Assembly (NCBI GenBank): GCA_051252415.1
Contig: JBPOGA010000003.1
Span: 186,001 to 250,000, forward strand
Direction of reading: 5' to 3'
DNA: 64,000 bases
DNA from: JBPOFY01 sp051252415
Lineage (GTDB): Bacteria > Verrucomicrobiota > Verrucomicrobiia > Opitutales > Coraliomargaritaceae
The position numbers and the translations under genes were made by a program. The notes under the pieces are model-generated. The model saw nothing but the letters and a program-made list of their open reading frames with translations. It did not search any database and had not been told where the DNA came from. Below are positions 24,472-34,277 of this stretch, piece after piece (position 1 is the first letter of the stretch; each line of letters opens with the position of its first letter).

Positions 24472-25032
24472 CTAGCTCGATTCGGGTGAATTTTGCAGTT
24501 CTGCTTTGAGTAAGCCTATGAGCGGTAGTTGGCGGTAGCGTTCTGCGAAATCGAGCCCATAACCTACGACGAATTCGTCGGCAATTTTAAAGCCGACGAA
24601 ATCTGCTTCAAATTCGACGCTGCGTTTCGTGTGCTTATCAAGTAGAACGCAGGTTTTTAGACTAGCAGGCTTCATTGCCCTAAATATTTCCGATACGCGG
24701 GCGAGCGTATTGCCCGTATCGAGGATGTCATCAATGATAAGCACATCGGCACCTTCAAGATCTAGGCGAATGCGATCAATGATCTCAGGCTCTTGAACGG
24801 GCTTGGTTGCGTCGCGATAGCTGGAAACGCGTATGCAGTCCAATTTGATAGGCAGAGAGACTTGGCGCATGAGGTCGGCCACGAAGATGATGGCGCCGTT
24901 AATAATCGCGATAGCAGTTACTTCGCGGCCTTCATAGGCTTGGTCAATTTCTTTACCCAGTTCGGCAAGTCGTGACTTAATCGTCGCTTCATCAACGACG
25001 ATTTTGTCGATATCTTCAATGGGAGAGGTCAT
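24472..25032 (-). CDS. hpt: Hypoxanthine phosphoribosyltransferase
   Basis: 186 residues. The PRPP-binding motif VLIIDDILDTGNTL, the N-terminal ITAIAIINGAIIFVADL-type flap region and the C-terminal FVVGYGLDFAERYRQLPLIG are standard for type I HPRTs of purine salvage. It converts hypoxanthine or guanine and PRPP to IMP or GMP. Cytoplasmic, monocistronic by appearance; 175 bp separate it from the PEPCK start. Confidence 0.95.
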   Translation of the reverse strand: MTSPIEDIDKIVVDEATIKSRLAELGKEIDQAYEGREVTAIAIINGAIIFVADLMRQVSLPIKLDCIRVSSYRDATKPVQEPEIIDRIRLDLEGADVLIIDDILDTGNTLARVSEIFRAMKPASLKTCVLLDKHTKRSVEFEADFVGFKIADEFVVGYGLDFAERYRQLPLIGLLKAELQNSPESS

Positions 25033-25293
25033 AAGTATTAATACGCATACTGACGTAAACTTTCATGTCAGCAAAGATCACGCCGATTTGTGCTCGTGAT
25101 GTGATTGTTTCGTCTGATATCGGGTCTGATTGTTTGTTTTACTGTGAAACGTGGTGAATTTATTTAGATTAAACAGGGGGATTTCAATTTCACTAGGAAA
25201 GTTGTGAGATTCTGAATACTGCGACTCGGCGTTCTATTAGATTTGAGCCTAGGGCTTGCTAAATGCTCGGTTCCAACTCAACTTCCGCCGCGA

Positions 25294-25578
25294 ATGCTAA
25301 AAATCATCACAGGTATCGGTCGTTGGATATTCGACTGGCTATATTTTGTCTGCCTCATCTGTTTCATCGGGGCGATGTTAGGCATCTTCACGCATCTTGC
25401 ATATGCTTTGCTGTTTATGGACAAGCCAGATTGGGGCTATATGGCATCCTTTGGTTTTATGAATGGCTTTAAATATGGCAGTGTATGGGCTGGGGGAGCC
25501 GCGATTGTGCTTTGCGTAATTCGCGCCCGAAGAGAGTTTTTGGCGGCCCAGTCGCAAGCAGAAGGATCGAAATCATGA
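25294..25578 (+). CDS. Small membrane protein, unknown
   Basis: 94 residues from the ATG at 25294. Two hydrophobic segments (WLYFVCLICFIGAMLGIFTH and a second near GGAAIVLCVIRAR) suggest two inner-membrane spans, with the basic tail RARREFLAAQSQ cytoplasmic. The stop overlaps the next start by ATGA, so the two genes form a coupled pair. A longer reading from TTG at 25243 adds a non-conserved-looking stretch and is less likely. Function not recognised. Confidence 0.6.
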   Translation: MLKIITGIGRWIFDWLYFVCLICFIGAMLGIFTHLAYALLFMDKPDWGYMASFGFMNGFKYGSVWAGGAAIVLCVIRARREFLAAQSQAEGSKS

Positions 25579-26150
25579 GTAATACAAATCGAGTTTTAGT
25601 ATATGTATGCGGCTTCCTCATCGGAATGGCGCTCGTCTCAATCATTTTGAATCGCCGCTCGGCCAAAGATGAATCACGTGTGGATCCTTGGCTGGCGCAT
25701 AATCAGAAAATGGTGGAAGCTGGTGCCAAACCATTACCGGAGGGCGTGCAAGACTCAATGAAAGCAGGGTTAGTCATCGATTTTGGCTACTTGCCTAGTG
25801 AAGTTGCCAAGGAGGAGGCCGTCTGGTTGCTGACTTTTGAGGATAGTTATCCGTATGTGCGGATTACTCAGGATGTAGAAACTGGTGAGTTCAGCTACAT
25901 GGCAGCCGATCAAATCGCTATTACGCTCGCCGAAGGTGTCGATGTGACCGATTTGAAACCCATGCTCGACGAACTAGGTCTGCGGCTACGTATGTTTAAC
26001 CGCAAGGAAGAGCTGGTGATTGTCGGCGTCCTTAACACCGAGATTGATGCCGTGCCGGCGACAATTGCCGCGCTCCAGCCCTGGTCTAAGTCTTTTAGTC
26101 AAATCGGCCCAGATTATCTCCGTTTTCAGCCAAAGAAGCCCGGAGAATAG
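25575..26150 (+). CDS. Membrane-anchored hypothetical protein
   Basis: 191 residues from the ATG that overlaps the upstream stop. One N-terminal transmembrane helix (VLVYVCGFLIGMALVSIIL) and then a soluble alpha/beta domain. The motif DDxLGLRLRMFNRKEELVIV-like region and ending PWSKSFSQIGPDYLRFQPK are not from a family I recognise. Coupled with the small membrane protein before it; 120 bp ahead of tig. Possibly a PVC-specific envelope protein. Confidence 0.6.
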   Translation: MSNTNRVLVYVCGFLIGMALVSIILNRRSAKDESRVDPWLAHNQKMVEAGAKPLPEGVQDSMKAGLVIDFGYLPSEVAKEEAVWLLTFEDSYPYVRITQDVETGEFSYMAADQIAITLAEGVDVTDLKPMLDELGLRLRMFNRKEELVIVGVLNTEIDAVPATIAALQPWSKSFSQIGPDYLRFQPKKPGE

Positions 26151-26270
26151 CCGCGGTCTTGAATTCCAGCTTATGAATGAAACATAGGCATTGACCGAAA
26201 AAGAGCTTTCCCCTTTATTGGCGCGCTTTTTCATTACCAGCCACTTAAGGCAACTACATATCAACATTTT

Positions 26271-27605
26271 ATGAGCACTGTTAAAACCGACGTCCAAGAC
26301 ATTAACGAAACCCGCAAGACGATTACTGTCAGCCTAACAGCTGCAGAAGTCGCGGAGCAAGAAGCTGCGCTGATCAAAGATTTTCAACGTAACGCGAAAA
26401 TTCCTGGCTTCCGCCCAGGTAAGGCTCCCGAGAACATGGTGCGCACACGCTATGCGAAAGATTTGAAAGCAGAGCTTTCTCAACGTGTAGTTTCTAAGGC
26501 GCACCAAGAAGGTGTAGCGACTTCTGAAATCAATATTTTCAACGTTGTTGAGCTTAACGAAGGCGAGATCGCGGCCGATAAAGACGCAACGATCACATTT
26601 ACAGTCGATATCGTTCCAGAATTTGAAGTTCCTGAATACACAGGTCTTAAGGTCACTAACCAACCCACAGAAGCCAGCGACGAAGACATCGAAAAGATGA
26701 TCAACCAGATTCTTAGCCAACGCGCTGAGTTCAATCCTGCTGAAAAAGCTGCTGAAAAGGGCGACTACGTGCGTTGCAGCTACGAAGGCAAGATCGGCGA
26801 CGAGTCTGTTGCGGATCTCGTTCCAGATGCGCCAATGTTCGGCACACAAAAAGGAACATGGGAAGAAGCCGGTTCAGAAGAAGCACCTGGCGTGCGCGCT
26901 GTTGTTGATGGCCTCATCGGCATGAGTGCTGGCGACGAAAAGGAAGTCACAATGGAATTTCCTGAAGACTTTAAACCAGAAGCGCTCGCTGGTAAGACAG
27001 CAGTCTACTCCGTTTCCGCAGAAGAAGTTCGCGAAAAGAAGCTTCCTGAAATGGACGATGCGTTCTTCGCGAGCATCCAAGTAAAGGACGAAGCTGAACT
27101 ACGTGAGCGTATCTCCGAAAATATCGAGAACCAAAAGAAGCAGCAAAATGCCAATGCTGAGCGTCAACAAGTCACTGAGCAGCTTCTTAAGGCAGTTGAT
27201 TTCGCGATTCCAGAAAGCGGTATCGAAAGCGAAACTCAAGCAGTGCTTCGTGACTTCATGCAGCGTAACATGCAGCAAGGCGTTTCCGCTGAAGAATTTG
27301 AAAAGCACAAAGAGTCACTACACGAAGGTGCGAGTGTCGCTGCTCGTGATCGCTTGAAGTCTCGCCTGATCCTCAGCAAGATTGCTGAAAAAGAAAAGGT
27401 GAAGGCTGAAAACGACGACTTCAGTAAGATGATCATGATGGAGTCTCAACAAACTGGCACACAGCCAGACAAGTTGGTTAAAGAAATCCAGAAGGATCGC
27501 AGTCGTATCGACCGTATGCGTGGTGACATCATTCTCGGCAAAACAATGGACTTGATCCTTGATAAAGCTGAGCGTGAGACAGTCGCCGCGACTAAAGAAG
27601 CTTAA
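26271..27605 (+). CDS. tig: Trigger factor, ribosome-associated chaperone
   Basis: 444 residues, usual length. The ribosome-docking signature GFRPGKAP is at 46-53 in the N-terminal domain, an FKBP-type PPIase domain covers about 160-250 (GDYVRCSYEGKIGDE, MEFPEDFKPEALAGKTAVY), and the helical C-terminal chaperone arms follow. It binds nascent chains at the ribosome exit. Followed by clpP and clpX, the classic order. A strong terminator separates it from clpP. Confidence 0.96.
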   Translation: MSTVKTDVQDINETRKTITVSLTAAEVAEQEAALIKDFQRNAKIPGFRPGKAPENMVRTRYAKDLKAELSQRVVSKAHQEGVATSEINIFNVVELNEGEIAADKDATITFTVDIVPEFEVPEYTGLKVTNQPTEASDEDIEKMINQILSQRAEFNPAEKAAEKGDYVRCSYEGKIGDESVADLVPDAPMFGTQKGTWEEAGSEEAPGVRAVVDGLIGMSAGDEKEVTMEFPEDFKPEALAGKTAVYSVSAEEVREKKLPEMDDAFFASIQVKDEAELRERISENIENQKKQQNANAERQQVTEQLLKAVDFAIPESGIESETQAVLRDFMQRNMQQGVSAEEFEKHKESLHEGASVAARDRLKSRLILSKIAEKEKVKAENDDFSKMIMMESQQTGTQPDKLVKEIQKDRSRIDRMRGDIILGKTMDLILDKAERETVAATKEA

Positions 27606-27628
27606 TTCCTAGAAAAGCATTTGATTAA

Positions 27629-27658
27629 ATAGGCACGGTCGATACCGTGCCTATTTTT
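27629..27658 (+). terminator. Rho-independent terminator/attenuator after tig
   Basis: ATAGGCACGGT and ACCGTGCCTAT pair perfectly (11 bp) around CGAT, followed by TTTTT. It lies 24 bp after tig and 28 bp before the chosen clpP start, so it can act as an attenuator for clpP-clpX read-through. Confidence 0.9.
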
Positions 27659-27685
27659 ATTACACAGACAAAAGAATCTAATATT

Positions 27686-28279
27686 GTGAGCTACGTTCCA
27701 CTACCTACTGTTTATGAGCGCGAAGGCCGCACCGAGCGTGCCTGGGATATTTACAGCCGCCTATTGCGCGACCGTATTATCTTTATCGGCACCCCGATTA
27801 ACGACTTCGTCGCCAATGCCGTCATCGCGCAAATGCTCTTCCTTCAAATGGAAGACCCGAAGAAGGACATTAGCCTCTATATCAACTCGCCCGGTGGCAG
27901 TGTCACTGATGGCTTGGCGATCTACGACACTATGAATTTCTTGCAATGCGACGTCGTCACTTACTGCGTCGGCCAAGCAGCAAGCATGGCAACACTTCTT
28001 CTTGCAGCTGGCACGAAGGGCAAGCGTTATGCGCTCCCCAATAGCCGCGTGATGATGCACCAACCAACAGGTGGTGCGACTGGGCAGACTTCTGATATAT
28101 CCATCGCAGCTAAGGAGATTCTTCGTTGGCGTGAGCAGATGAATAAGCTCATGTCGAACCACACCAATAAGACAGCTGAAGAGATTTCATCGGATACAGA
28201 TCGCGATTTCTATCTCACCGCGCAAGACGCATTGGAATACGGCATCGTGGATAAGGTGATCGAGAGCAAGCCTGCGTAA
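27686..28279 (+). CDS. clpP: ATP-dependent Clp protease proteolytic subunit
   Basis: 197 residues from the GTG at 27686. Catalytic Ser100 (GQAASMATLL), His125 (RVMMHQP) and Asp174 are in place, and INSPGGSVTDGLAIYDTM is the oligomer/substrate groove. It forms the tetradecameric protease core with ClpX or ClpA. An in-frame GTG at 27647 would put the start inside the tig terminator stem and add 13 residues not needed by the family, so the downstream start is preferred. Confidence 0.95.
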   Translation: MSYVPLPTVYEREGRTERAWDIYSRLLRDRIIFIGTPINDFVANAVIAQMLFLQMEDPKKDISLYINSPGGSVTDGLAIYDTMNFLQCDVVTYCVGQAASMATLLLAAGTKGKRYALPNSRVMMHQPTGGATGQTSDISIAAKEILRWREQMNKLMSNHTNKTAEEISSDTDRDFYLTAQDALEYGIVDKVIESKPA

Positions 28280-28378
28280 ACAGCGTAATTTTTTCATTTT
28301 TTTGACACATCATTGCTTTTCTACGGGCGGATTATATCGTAATCTACGTATTACTTATTTTTAGAAACTTAATTTTTT

Positions 28379-29758
28379 ATGGCTAAATCCACACGGATGA
28401 CTTTTTGCTCTTTTTGCGGCAAAGCACAAAACGAAGTGCGTAAGATGATTGCTGGACCTGCAGGCGTCCACATCTGCGACTCCTGTGTATCTGTGTGTAA
28501 GACCATCATTGATCGTGAGCTTTCAGGAACTGAGGCAGACGGTTCTGGTTCAACAAAAGCTAAAGCACCTGCAGGCGATAAAGGCCGTTTCAATCTCTTC
28601 AAGCCTGCAGAGATCACCGCCAAACTTGATGATCACGTTATCAGTCAAGATTATGCTAAGCGTGCACTCGCCGTTGCAGTGTATAATCACTACAAGCGCC
28701 TGCGTTCAGAAGACCGCGTGGACGGCCCTTCAGATTTTGAGGATACTGACAGCATCTTTGATGACGTGCAGATCGAGAAGAGTAACATTCTACTACTTGG
28801 CCCTACAGGTAGTGGTAAAACACTCCTCGCTCGCACACTCGCCAAGTTGCTCGACGTGCCTTTTGCGATCGCTGACGCGACAACATTGACCGAGGCGGGT
28901 TATGTTGGTGAAGACGTAGAAAATATCGTGCTTCGACTACTTCAGTCGGCAGACTACGACGTTGCGAAAGCAGAGTGTGGCATTATCTACGTCGATGAAA
29001 TTGATAAGATCGGTCGCAAGACAGACAATGTTTCCATCACGCGCGACGTGTCTGGAGAAGGTGTGCAGCAAGCACTACTCAAAATTTTAGAAGGCACTGT
29101 GTGCAACGTCCCGCCACAAGGTGGGCGCAAGCACCCGAACCAAGAATACATCCAACTCGATACTACGAATATTCTCTTCATCTGTGGAGGTGCATTCGTC
29201 GGTCTTGATAAGATTGTTCAAGGTCGCACAGGTTCGAAAGCAATGGGCTTTGATACAAAGCACAACAAGCATCAAGACGAAGTGCCACTCAGTGAATTAC
29301 TCCGTGAGACGCAGCCGGAAGACCTTGTTCACTTTGGTATGATTCCAGAGTTTATCGGCCGTTTACCAATGGTCGCGGTGCTCGATGAGCTTAGCCGTTC
29401 AGATCTCGAACACATTCTGCAAAACACAAAGAACTCTTTGCTTAAGCAGTATGGTAAGCTCTTCTCCATGGAAGGTGTAAAGCTTCACTTTACACGCGAT
29501 GCCGTAGCAGCAATTGCTGATAAAGCGATTGAGTTGAAAACGGGTGCTCGTGCGCTACGCTCGATTATGGAGCGCATCATGCTCGACGTGATGTATGACC
29601 TGCCTCAGATAGAGGATGCTGCCGAGGTTGTTATCAACCGATCAGTTGTGGAAGGTCGTGGTAAGCCAAAGATTAAGCAATCTGAGAAGAAGGAAAAGAA
29701 GGCGAAGAAAGCACCTTCAAAGCCTACCGCTAAAGATACTCCAGCTGACGCCGCGTAG
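28379..29758 (+). CDS. clpX: ATP-dependent Clp protease ATP-binding subunit
   Basis: 459 residues. N-terminal zinc-binding domain with Cys10, Cys13, Cys33, Cys36; AAA+ core with Walker A GPTGSGKT (about 141-148), Walker B IIYVDEIDKI and pore loop region GYVGEDVE. The RPLSSG-like sensor and GARALRSIMERIMLDVMYDL end are standard. The C-terminal tail is lysine-rich (KKEKKAKKAPSKP), longer than in E. coli. It unfolds substrates for ClpP. It ends 3 bp before the convergent dnaE stop. Confidence 0.96.
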   Translation: MAKSTRMTFCSFCGKAQNEVRKMIAGPAGVHICDSCVSVCKTIIDRELSGTEADGSGSTKAKAPAGDKGRFNLFKPAEITAKLDDHVISQDYAKRALAVAVYNHYKRLRSEDRVDGPSDFEDTDSIFDDVQIEKSNILLLGPTGSGKTLLARTLAKLLDVPFAIADATTLTEAGYVGEDVENIVLRLLQSADYDVAKAECGIIYVDEIDKIGRKTDNVSITRDVSGEGVQQALLKILEGTVCNVPPQGGRKHPNQEYIQLDTTNILFICGGAFVGLDKIVQGRTGSKAMGFDTKHNKHQDEVPLSELLRETQPEDLVHFGMIPEFIGRLPMVAVLDELSRSDLEHILQNTKNSLLKQYGKLFSMEGVKLHFTRDAVAAIADKAIELKTGARALRSIMERIMLDVMYDLPQIEDAAEVVINRSVVEGRGKPKIKQSEKKEKKAKKAPSKPTAKDTPADAA

Positions 29759-29761
29759 TTC

Positions 29762-32700
29762 TTAAAACTTGCGCCCGCGTTTTTCCCAGGGTTTACGATC
29801 GTCGACTTTTGTGACTTCGGTTGCGTGTATTCGAATTCCGGCTACAGCTGAGTGTTTGCGTAGTGTTTTATAGTTCGATCCATTGATCGCCATCTTTAGT
29901 GCTTTGGAAGAATTGGTTTCAACGATCTGATTCTCGACTAGGAAGCTTACGGCCACCTCGGAGGTATGTTCGTTTTCGATTTTCCCAGTCTTTGCTATGT
30001 TATATTCATCGTCGATGGTGGTGCGTAGCAATTCGAGGAATTCAGGTGCCTTATTGTTCGGATGAATGATGAAATTGATACTTTCAACCAGTCGTGGGAT
30101 CGAAGTTTCAAGATCGAAGACATCATGCGCGGCGAGACTCATTTCGCCATTTCGACGGCCGATCAATCCATGGATCAAGGTGAGCTTTCCATCGACTAGG
30201 CGCTCGCCGCACTTTGCGTAAGGATCCGGAAACATGATCATCTCGAAGTTATGAGAACGTGTGGCGAGATTGAATACCGCCATTTGTTTGCTGTCCTTAC
30301 GAGTATACTTGATCGCAAGATTACTGACGATGCCGCTCAGTCGAAAAGTTGTGCGGTCGTCGAAATTTACGAGATCGTCAGGGTGGTTGAAGGTGTCGAT
30401 CGCGGTGTCGAGCCCTGCATAGGCATCCATCGGGTGTCCAGAGATGTAGAATCCGAGTAGCTCCTTTTCGTATTGGAGCTTCTCCGCCATGGGCATCGCA
30501 GGCACGGTCTTGCGGCTGCCCGATACTTTATCTTCATCCGCAATACCGGTATCGCTACCGAGCATATCGAAGAGTGAGCTCTGGCCTGCGGCGCGGTCTT
30601 TGCGCACGCTTTCCGCTTCGGCCAGTTCAGAGTCGAGGGCATCTAGTAGGCTCGCTCGATCCTCGCCGAGTGAGTCGAAGCCGCCCGTTTTGATGAGCGC
30701 TTCCATCACGCGGCGGTTTACTGCCTTCTCGGATTGGCGGACAATGAAATCGGTGAAGTCCTTGTAGGGGCCTTCCTTTTCGCGCTCTTCAATGATGAGG
30801 AGGGCGGCGCCTTCGCCCACGCCCTTCATCGCAGCCATGCCGAAACGAATGCAATTTTCGCCACCTTGAACGATCGGTGTGAAGTTGGCTCCTGATGCAT
30901 TTACGTCGGGACTGAGGACGGGCACATTCATCGCGCTACATTCAGCGAGGAAATGGGAAAGCTTATCAGAGTTACCTTGCTCAGAAGTGAGCACGGCTGC
31001 CATGAATTCGACTGGGTAGTTGGCTTTCAAATACGCAGTGCGGTAACTGAGCATCGCATACGCCGCCGAGTGAGATTTATTGAAACCGTATTGCGCGAAT
31101 TTTTCCAGCAAGGCGAAGATCGACGTAGCTGTTTTCGCATCGATATTATTGGTCTCTTTTGCGCCTTTAATGAAGACGCTTTTCTGCGCATCCATCACGG
31201 ACTTAATCTTTTTACCCATCGCGCGGCGTAGGATGTCCGCGCCGCCAAGTGTGTAGCCCGCGACGATCTGTGCGGATTGCATCACCTGTTCCTGATAAAC
31301 CAGAACGCCATAGGTTTCCTGCACCAAGTCTTTGAGTAGGGGGTGAGGGATAACCACCGTGGAGGGGTCTTTCTTACCTTCAATAAATTGAGGTATGAAT
31401 TGCATCGGCCCTGGTCGATAGAGGGCGATCAACGCGATGATTTCTTCGAAAGAACTCAGGCCAATTTGTCGGCAGAGTTGCTGCATGCCGCCTGATTCCA
31501 ATTGGAAAACGGCTGTGGTGCGGCCTGAGTTGAGTAGATCGAATGTGTTTTTGTCGTTTAGTGAAACCTTCTCGACGTTGAACTCTGGCTGATTGCGAGC
31601 CTTCCGCACATTGGCTTCGGCGTCAGAGATGACGGTCAATGTCTTTAGTCCTAGGAAGTCCATCTTCAGTAGGCCAAGGTCCTCGCTAGGCCCCTTCGGA
31701 TACTGGGTGGTCAAGTCGCCTTCCTGCAAGGTGACTGGAATCAAGTTCGTGATGTCTTGGTCGGCAATGATCACACCGCAGGCATGTTTACCTGTGTTGC
31801 GAATCATTCCTTCGATCACGCGTCCTTGTTCGATAATCTTTTTCGCAATGGGATTGCGATTTACTTCTGCTGCCAGCTCGGGCGATTTTTTGAGGGAGTC
31901 GTCGAGCGAAATGTTGAGCTCGTCGGGAATCATTTTTGCGAGCTTGTTCGATTCTGCAAACTCCAGATCGTTCACTCGGGCAAGGTCACGGATGACCATT
32001 TTTGCGCCAAAGGTGCCGAAAGTGATGATATTGGCTACACGGTCTTTGCCATATTTATCACGCACGTAGTTCACCACTTCGTCGCGACGACGCATGCAGA
32101 AATCGACGTCGAAGTCGGGCGGTGAAACACGCTCCAAGTTAAGCATACGTTCGAACAGAAGGCCAAAGCTGAGCGGGTCGATGTCTGTAATCTTGAGCAC
32201 GTAGGCGACAATACAACCTGCACCTGAACCACGTCCTGGGCCAACAGGGATGCCGCGTTCGCGAGCCCAAGCGATAAAGTCCCAGACGATTAGGAAGTAG
32301 TCGACGAAGCCCGTGCCAGCAATAATTGCCAGTTCGTATTCAAGCTGCTCGCAGTAGCGCTTATCGTCGTCGCTGGCATTATCCCAGTCAGCGCGGCAGG
32401 CATCGTATTCGGTTCCATAGCGTTCTGTCAGGCCGACTTTACAAAGTTCAAAAAGATAGAGGCCGTTGCTCTTGAGTTTTATGCGTTCGGCTTCGGATAG
32501 ATCGATGGGCTCTTCGCCATCGCGAACTAAGATCTCGTTTTTCTTTACGACGTAGATGTCGAGCACGCGCTCAAAGTTGTCGTGATCGTTGCCACTCTCG
32601 ACCTCAATCGGGCGTTCGTAGACGGGGTAGTGGTCTTCACCGAAAGGTAGCTTCACATCACACATTTCCGCCACGGCGGAGGTGTTCGTGACGGCTTTTG

Positions 32701-33493
32701 GCACTTCCTTGAAGACGAGATCCATTTCTTCACGAGACTTGAGATAGAACTGCTGTGCGTCGTAACGCATACGTTTCTCGTCGTGAATCTTTGCGCCAGT
32801 TTGAATGCACAGGAGCGAGTCGTGCGGCTCCCAGTCGGTGTCTTTGACGTAGTGGACATCGTTTGTGGCAACTACGTTTAGATCGAACTCCGCCGCGATC
32901 TTGAGCAAGTCTGGTATGATGCGCCGTTGTTCCTCGATGCCATGATCCATGATCTCGATGAAGAAGTAGTCCTTGCCGAAAATATCGACGAATTTGGCTG
33001 CCGCATCGCGCGCTTTATCAAACTCGCCCTTGAGTAGGTGCTGAGGGATCACGGCTGCCAAGCAACCTGAGAATCCAATCAAACCTTCACTATGCTCTAT
33101 AAGAGTTTTGAGGTCGGTGCGCGGATTACGGTAGAATCCCTCTGTGTGTGCTTTTGAGACGATTTTACACAGGTTCTGGTAACCCGTGAAGTTGCGGGCG
33201 AGGAGTCCCATGTGACGCGACTTCTGTTTTGCGCGTTCCGAGTTTTCAGTGGCTAGATCGTCTTCGTAAATGAGGTAGATCTCGCAACCGAGTAGCGGCT
33301 TGATGCCGTGTTTCTCGGCCTGCTTGAAGAAGCTCGTTAGGCCGTAGAGCACACCGTGGTCGGTGATCGAGAGCGCCTTCATTCCAAGCTCAGCGGCGCG
33401 GGCGCAGAGCCGATCCGTCCGTGAGCACCCATCCAGCAGACTGTGGTCTGTGTGGACGTGGAGGTGGACGAATTCGCTATCTTTTTCGGGCAT
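29762..33493 (-). CDS. dnaE: DNA polymerase III alpha subunit
   Basis: 1243 residues. N-terminal PHP domain (FVHLHVHTDHSLLDGCSRTD), polymerase palm with the PDFDVDF catalytic aspartates, fingers (ALYRPGPMQFIPQFIEGKKD, AAYAMLSYRTAYLKANYPVE), then helix-hairpin-helix and OB-fold parts. It is the replicative polymerase (DnaE1 type). The C-terminal region is slightly longer than in E. coli. No dnaQ or other replisome gene adjoins it. It lies 61 bp after the lipoate ligase-like gene on the same strand. Confidence 0.96.
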   Translation of the reverse strand: MPEKDSEFVHLHVHTDHSLLDGCSRTDRLCARAAELGMKALSITDHGVLYGLTSFFKQAEKHGIKPLLGCEIYLIYEDDLATENSERAKQKSRHMGLLARNFTGYQNLCKIVSKAHTEGFYRNPRTDLKTLIEHSEGLIGFSGCLAAVIPQHLLKGEFDKARDAAAKFVDIFGKDYFFIEIMDHGIEEQRRIIPDLLKIAAEFDLNVVATNDVHYVKDTDWEPHDSLLCIQTGAKIHDEKRMRYDAQQFYLKSREEMDLVFKEVPKAVTNTSAVAEMCDVKLPFGEDHYPVYERPIEVESGNDHDNFERVLDIYVVKKNEILVRDGEEPIDLSEAERIKLKSNGLYLFELCKVGLTERYGTEYDACRADWDNASDDDKRYCEQLEYELAIIAGTGFVDYFLIVWDFIAWARERGIPVGPGRGSGAGCIVAYVLKITDIDPLSFGLLFERMLNLERVSPPDFDVDFCMRRRDEVVNYVRDKYGKDRVANIITFGTFGAKMVIRDLARVNDLEFAESNKLAKMIPDELNISLDDSLKKSPELAAEVNRNPIAKKIIEQGRVIEGMIRNTGKHACGVIIADQDITNLIPVTLQEGDLTTQYPKGPSEDLGLLKMDFLGLKTLTVISDAEANVRKARNQPEFNVEKVSLNDKNTFDLLNSGRTTAVFQLESGGMQQLCRQIGLSSFEEIIALIALYRPGPMQFIPQFIEGKKDPSTVVIPHPLLKDLVQETYGVLVYQEQVMQSAQIVAGYTLGGADILRRAMGKKIKSVMDAQKSVFIKGAKETNNIDAKTATSIFALLEKFAQYGFNKSHSAAYAMLSYRTAYLKANYPVEFMAAVLTSEQGNSDKLSHFLAECSAMNVPVLSPDVNASGANFTPIVQGGENCIRFGMAAMKGVGEGAALLIIEEREKEGPYKDFTDFIVRQSEKAVNRRVMEALIKTGGFDSLGEDRASLLDALDSELAEAESVRKDRAAGQSSLFDMLGSDTGIADEDKVSGSRKTVPAMPMAEKLQYEKELLGFYISGHPMDAYAGLDTAIDTFNHPDDLVNFDDRTTFRLSGIVSNLAIKYTRKDSKQMAVFNLATRSHNFEMIMFPDPYAKCGERLVDGKLTLIHGLIGRRNGEMSLAAHDVFDLETSIPRLVESINFIIHPNNKAPEFLELLRTTIDDEYNIAKTGKIENEHTSEVAVSFLVENQIVETNSSKALKMAINGSNYKTLRKHSAVAGIRIHATEVTKVDDRKPWEKRGRKF

Positions 33494-33554
33494 CGGTCAG
33501 CCTAGAGTGTGCGCCGAAAATGGCAATGCAAGCAGAAGCTATTCACAGCTCGAA

Positions 33555-34271
33555 TTATCGCTTCGTCAGCCATTCGCTACTTGCGAAACGTAGCTTCTCG
33601 GCCTCAATTTGTTCACTTCGAAAGAGCATGCGCAGATCTTCGACTGTGCCTGTTTGTAACTGTAGCAGTGTTTGGAGCTGTTGTATGAAGGCAGTTTGAA
33701 AGTGGTCGAATTTGAAAGTGTCGGGCAAGGTCGCGCGATCAATAGAACCTTGGATGAGGAGTCCATTGCGGGTGCGTTTCATGGCTGCACCTGCGACCTT
33801 TTGCCCGCTTGGTAAGAGTACGTCGCTAGCTGCGGGTGTTACGAAGCATTGACTCGCCGATGCGCTAGGGGCCTCGGGAGCTTCGTTGCATTTACGTGGG
33901 CAGGGGGCGAGTTGTGTGTCGATTGCTTGTGAGCTGAGGGCGTTTTGAATTGCCTGATGGACGCGAGCGTAAAGGTCGTTGGCTGGTCGTTTGGCAGCGG
34001 CCACTGCTGTGTTGAGGATGAGTGCGTAGGTCCAATCGTTGCGGTGGTCGACAATGCCTCCTCCGGTCAGCCGTCGGCAGAGTGTTAGTTCCTGATCGAC
34101 GACTGCTTGCACCTGACGGTGTCGTTGTGTGTAGCCGAAGGTAATCGCGGGCTCCGTCCATCCATAGTGGCGGAAGACGGCTAGGCCCTCGGGTAGAGTG
34201 TTCAGCAGCGCCGAATCGATGGCCATGTTTGTGGCAGCATCGCTGAAGGCATTGGGGAGCTCGATTAGCAT
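33555..34271 (-). CDS. Lipoate-protein ligase A family protein
   Basis: 238 residues, BPL/LplA/LipB catalytic domain. ATNMAIDSALL, FGYTQ, RRLTGGGIVDHRNDWTYALI (RRLTGGG at 66-72) and GQKVAGAAMKRTRNGLLIQGS (catalytic lysine in GQKVAG) are family landmarks. It could activate free lipoate, or act as octanoyl- or amido-transferase as some LplA-like proteins do. The separate C-terminal domain of E. coli LplA is missing. It follows the RmlD-like gene by 6 bp, suggesting a shared transcript. Confidence 0.85.
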   Translation of the reverse strand: MLIELPNAFSDAATNMAIDSALLNTLPEGLAVFRHYGWTEPAITFGYTQRHRQVQAVVDQELTLCRRLTGGGIVDHRNDWTYALILNTAVAAAKRPANDLYARVHQAIQNALSSQAIDTQLAPCPRKCNEAPEAPSASASQCFVTPAASDVLLPSGQKVAGAAMKRTRNGLLIQGSIDRATLPDTFKFDHFQTAFIQQLQTLLQLQTGTVEDLRMLFRSEQIEAEKLRFASSEWLTKR

Positions 34272-34277
34272 ACGGGC

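Noticed and set aside
28311..28345. TTGACA upstream of clpX considered as a promoter
   Set aside because: No -10 element at 16-18 bp; the nearest A/T-rich hexamer is 23 bp away.
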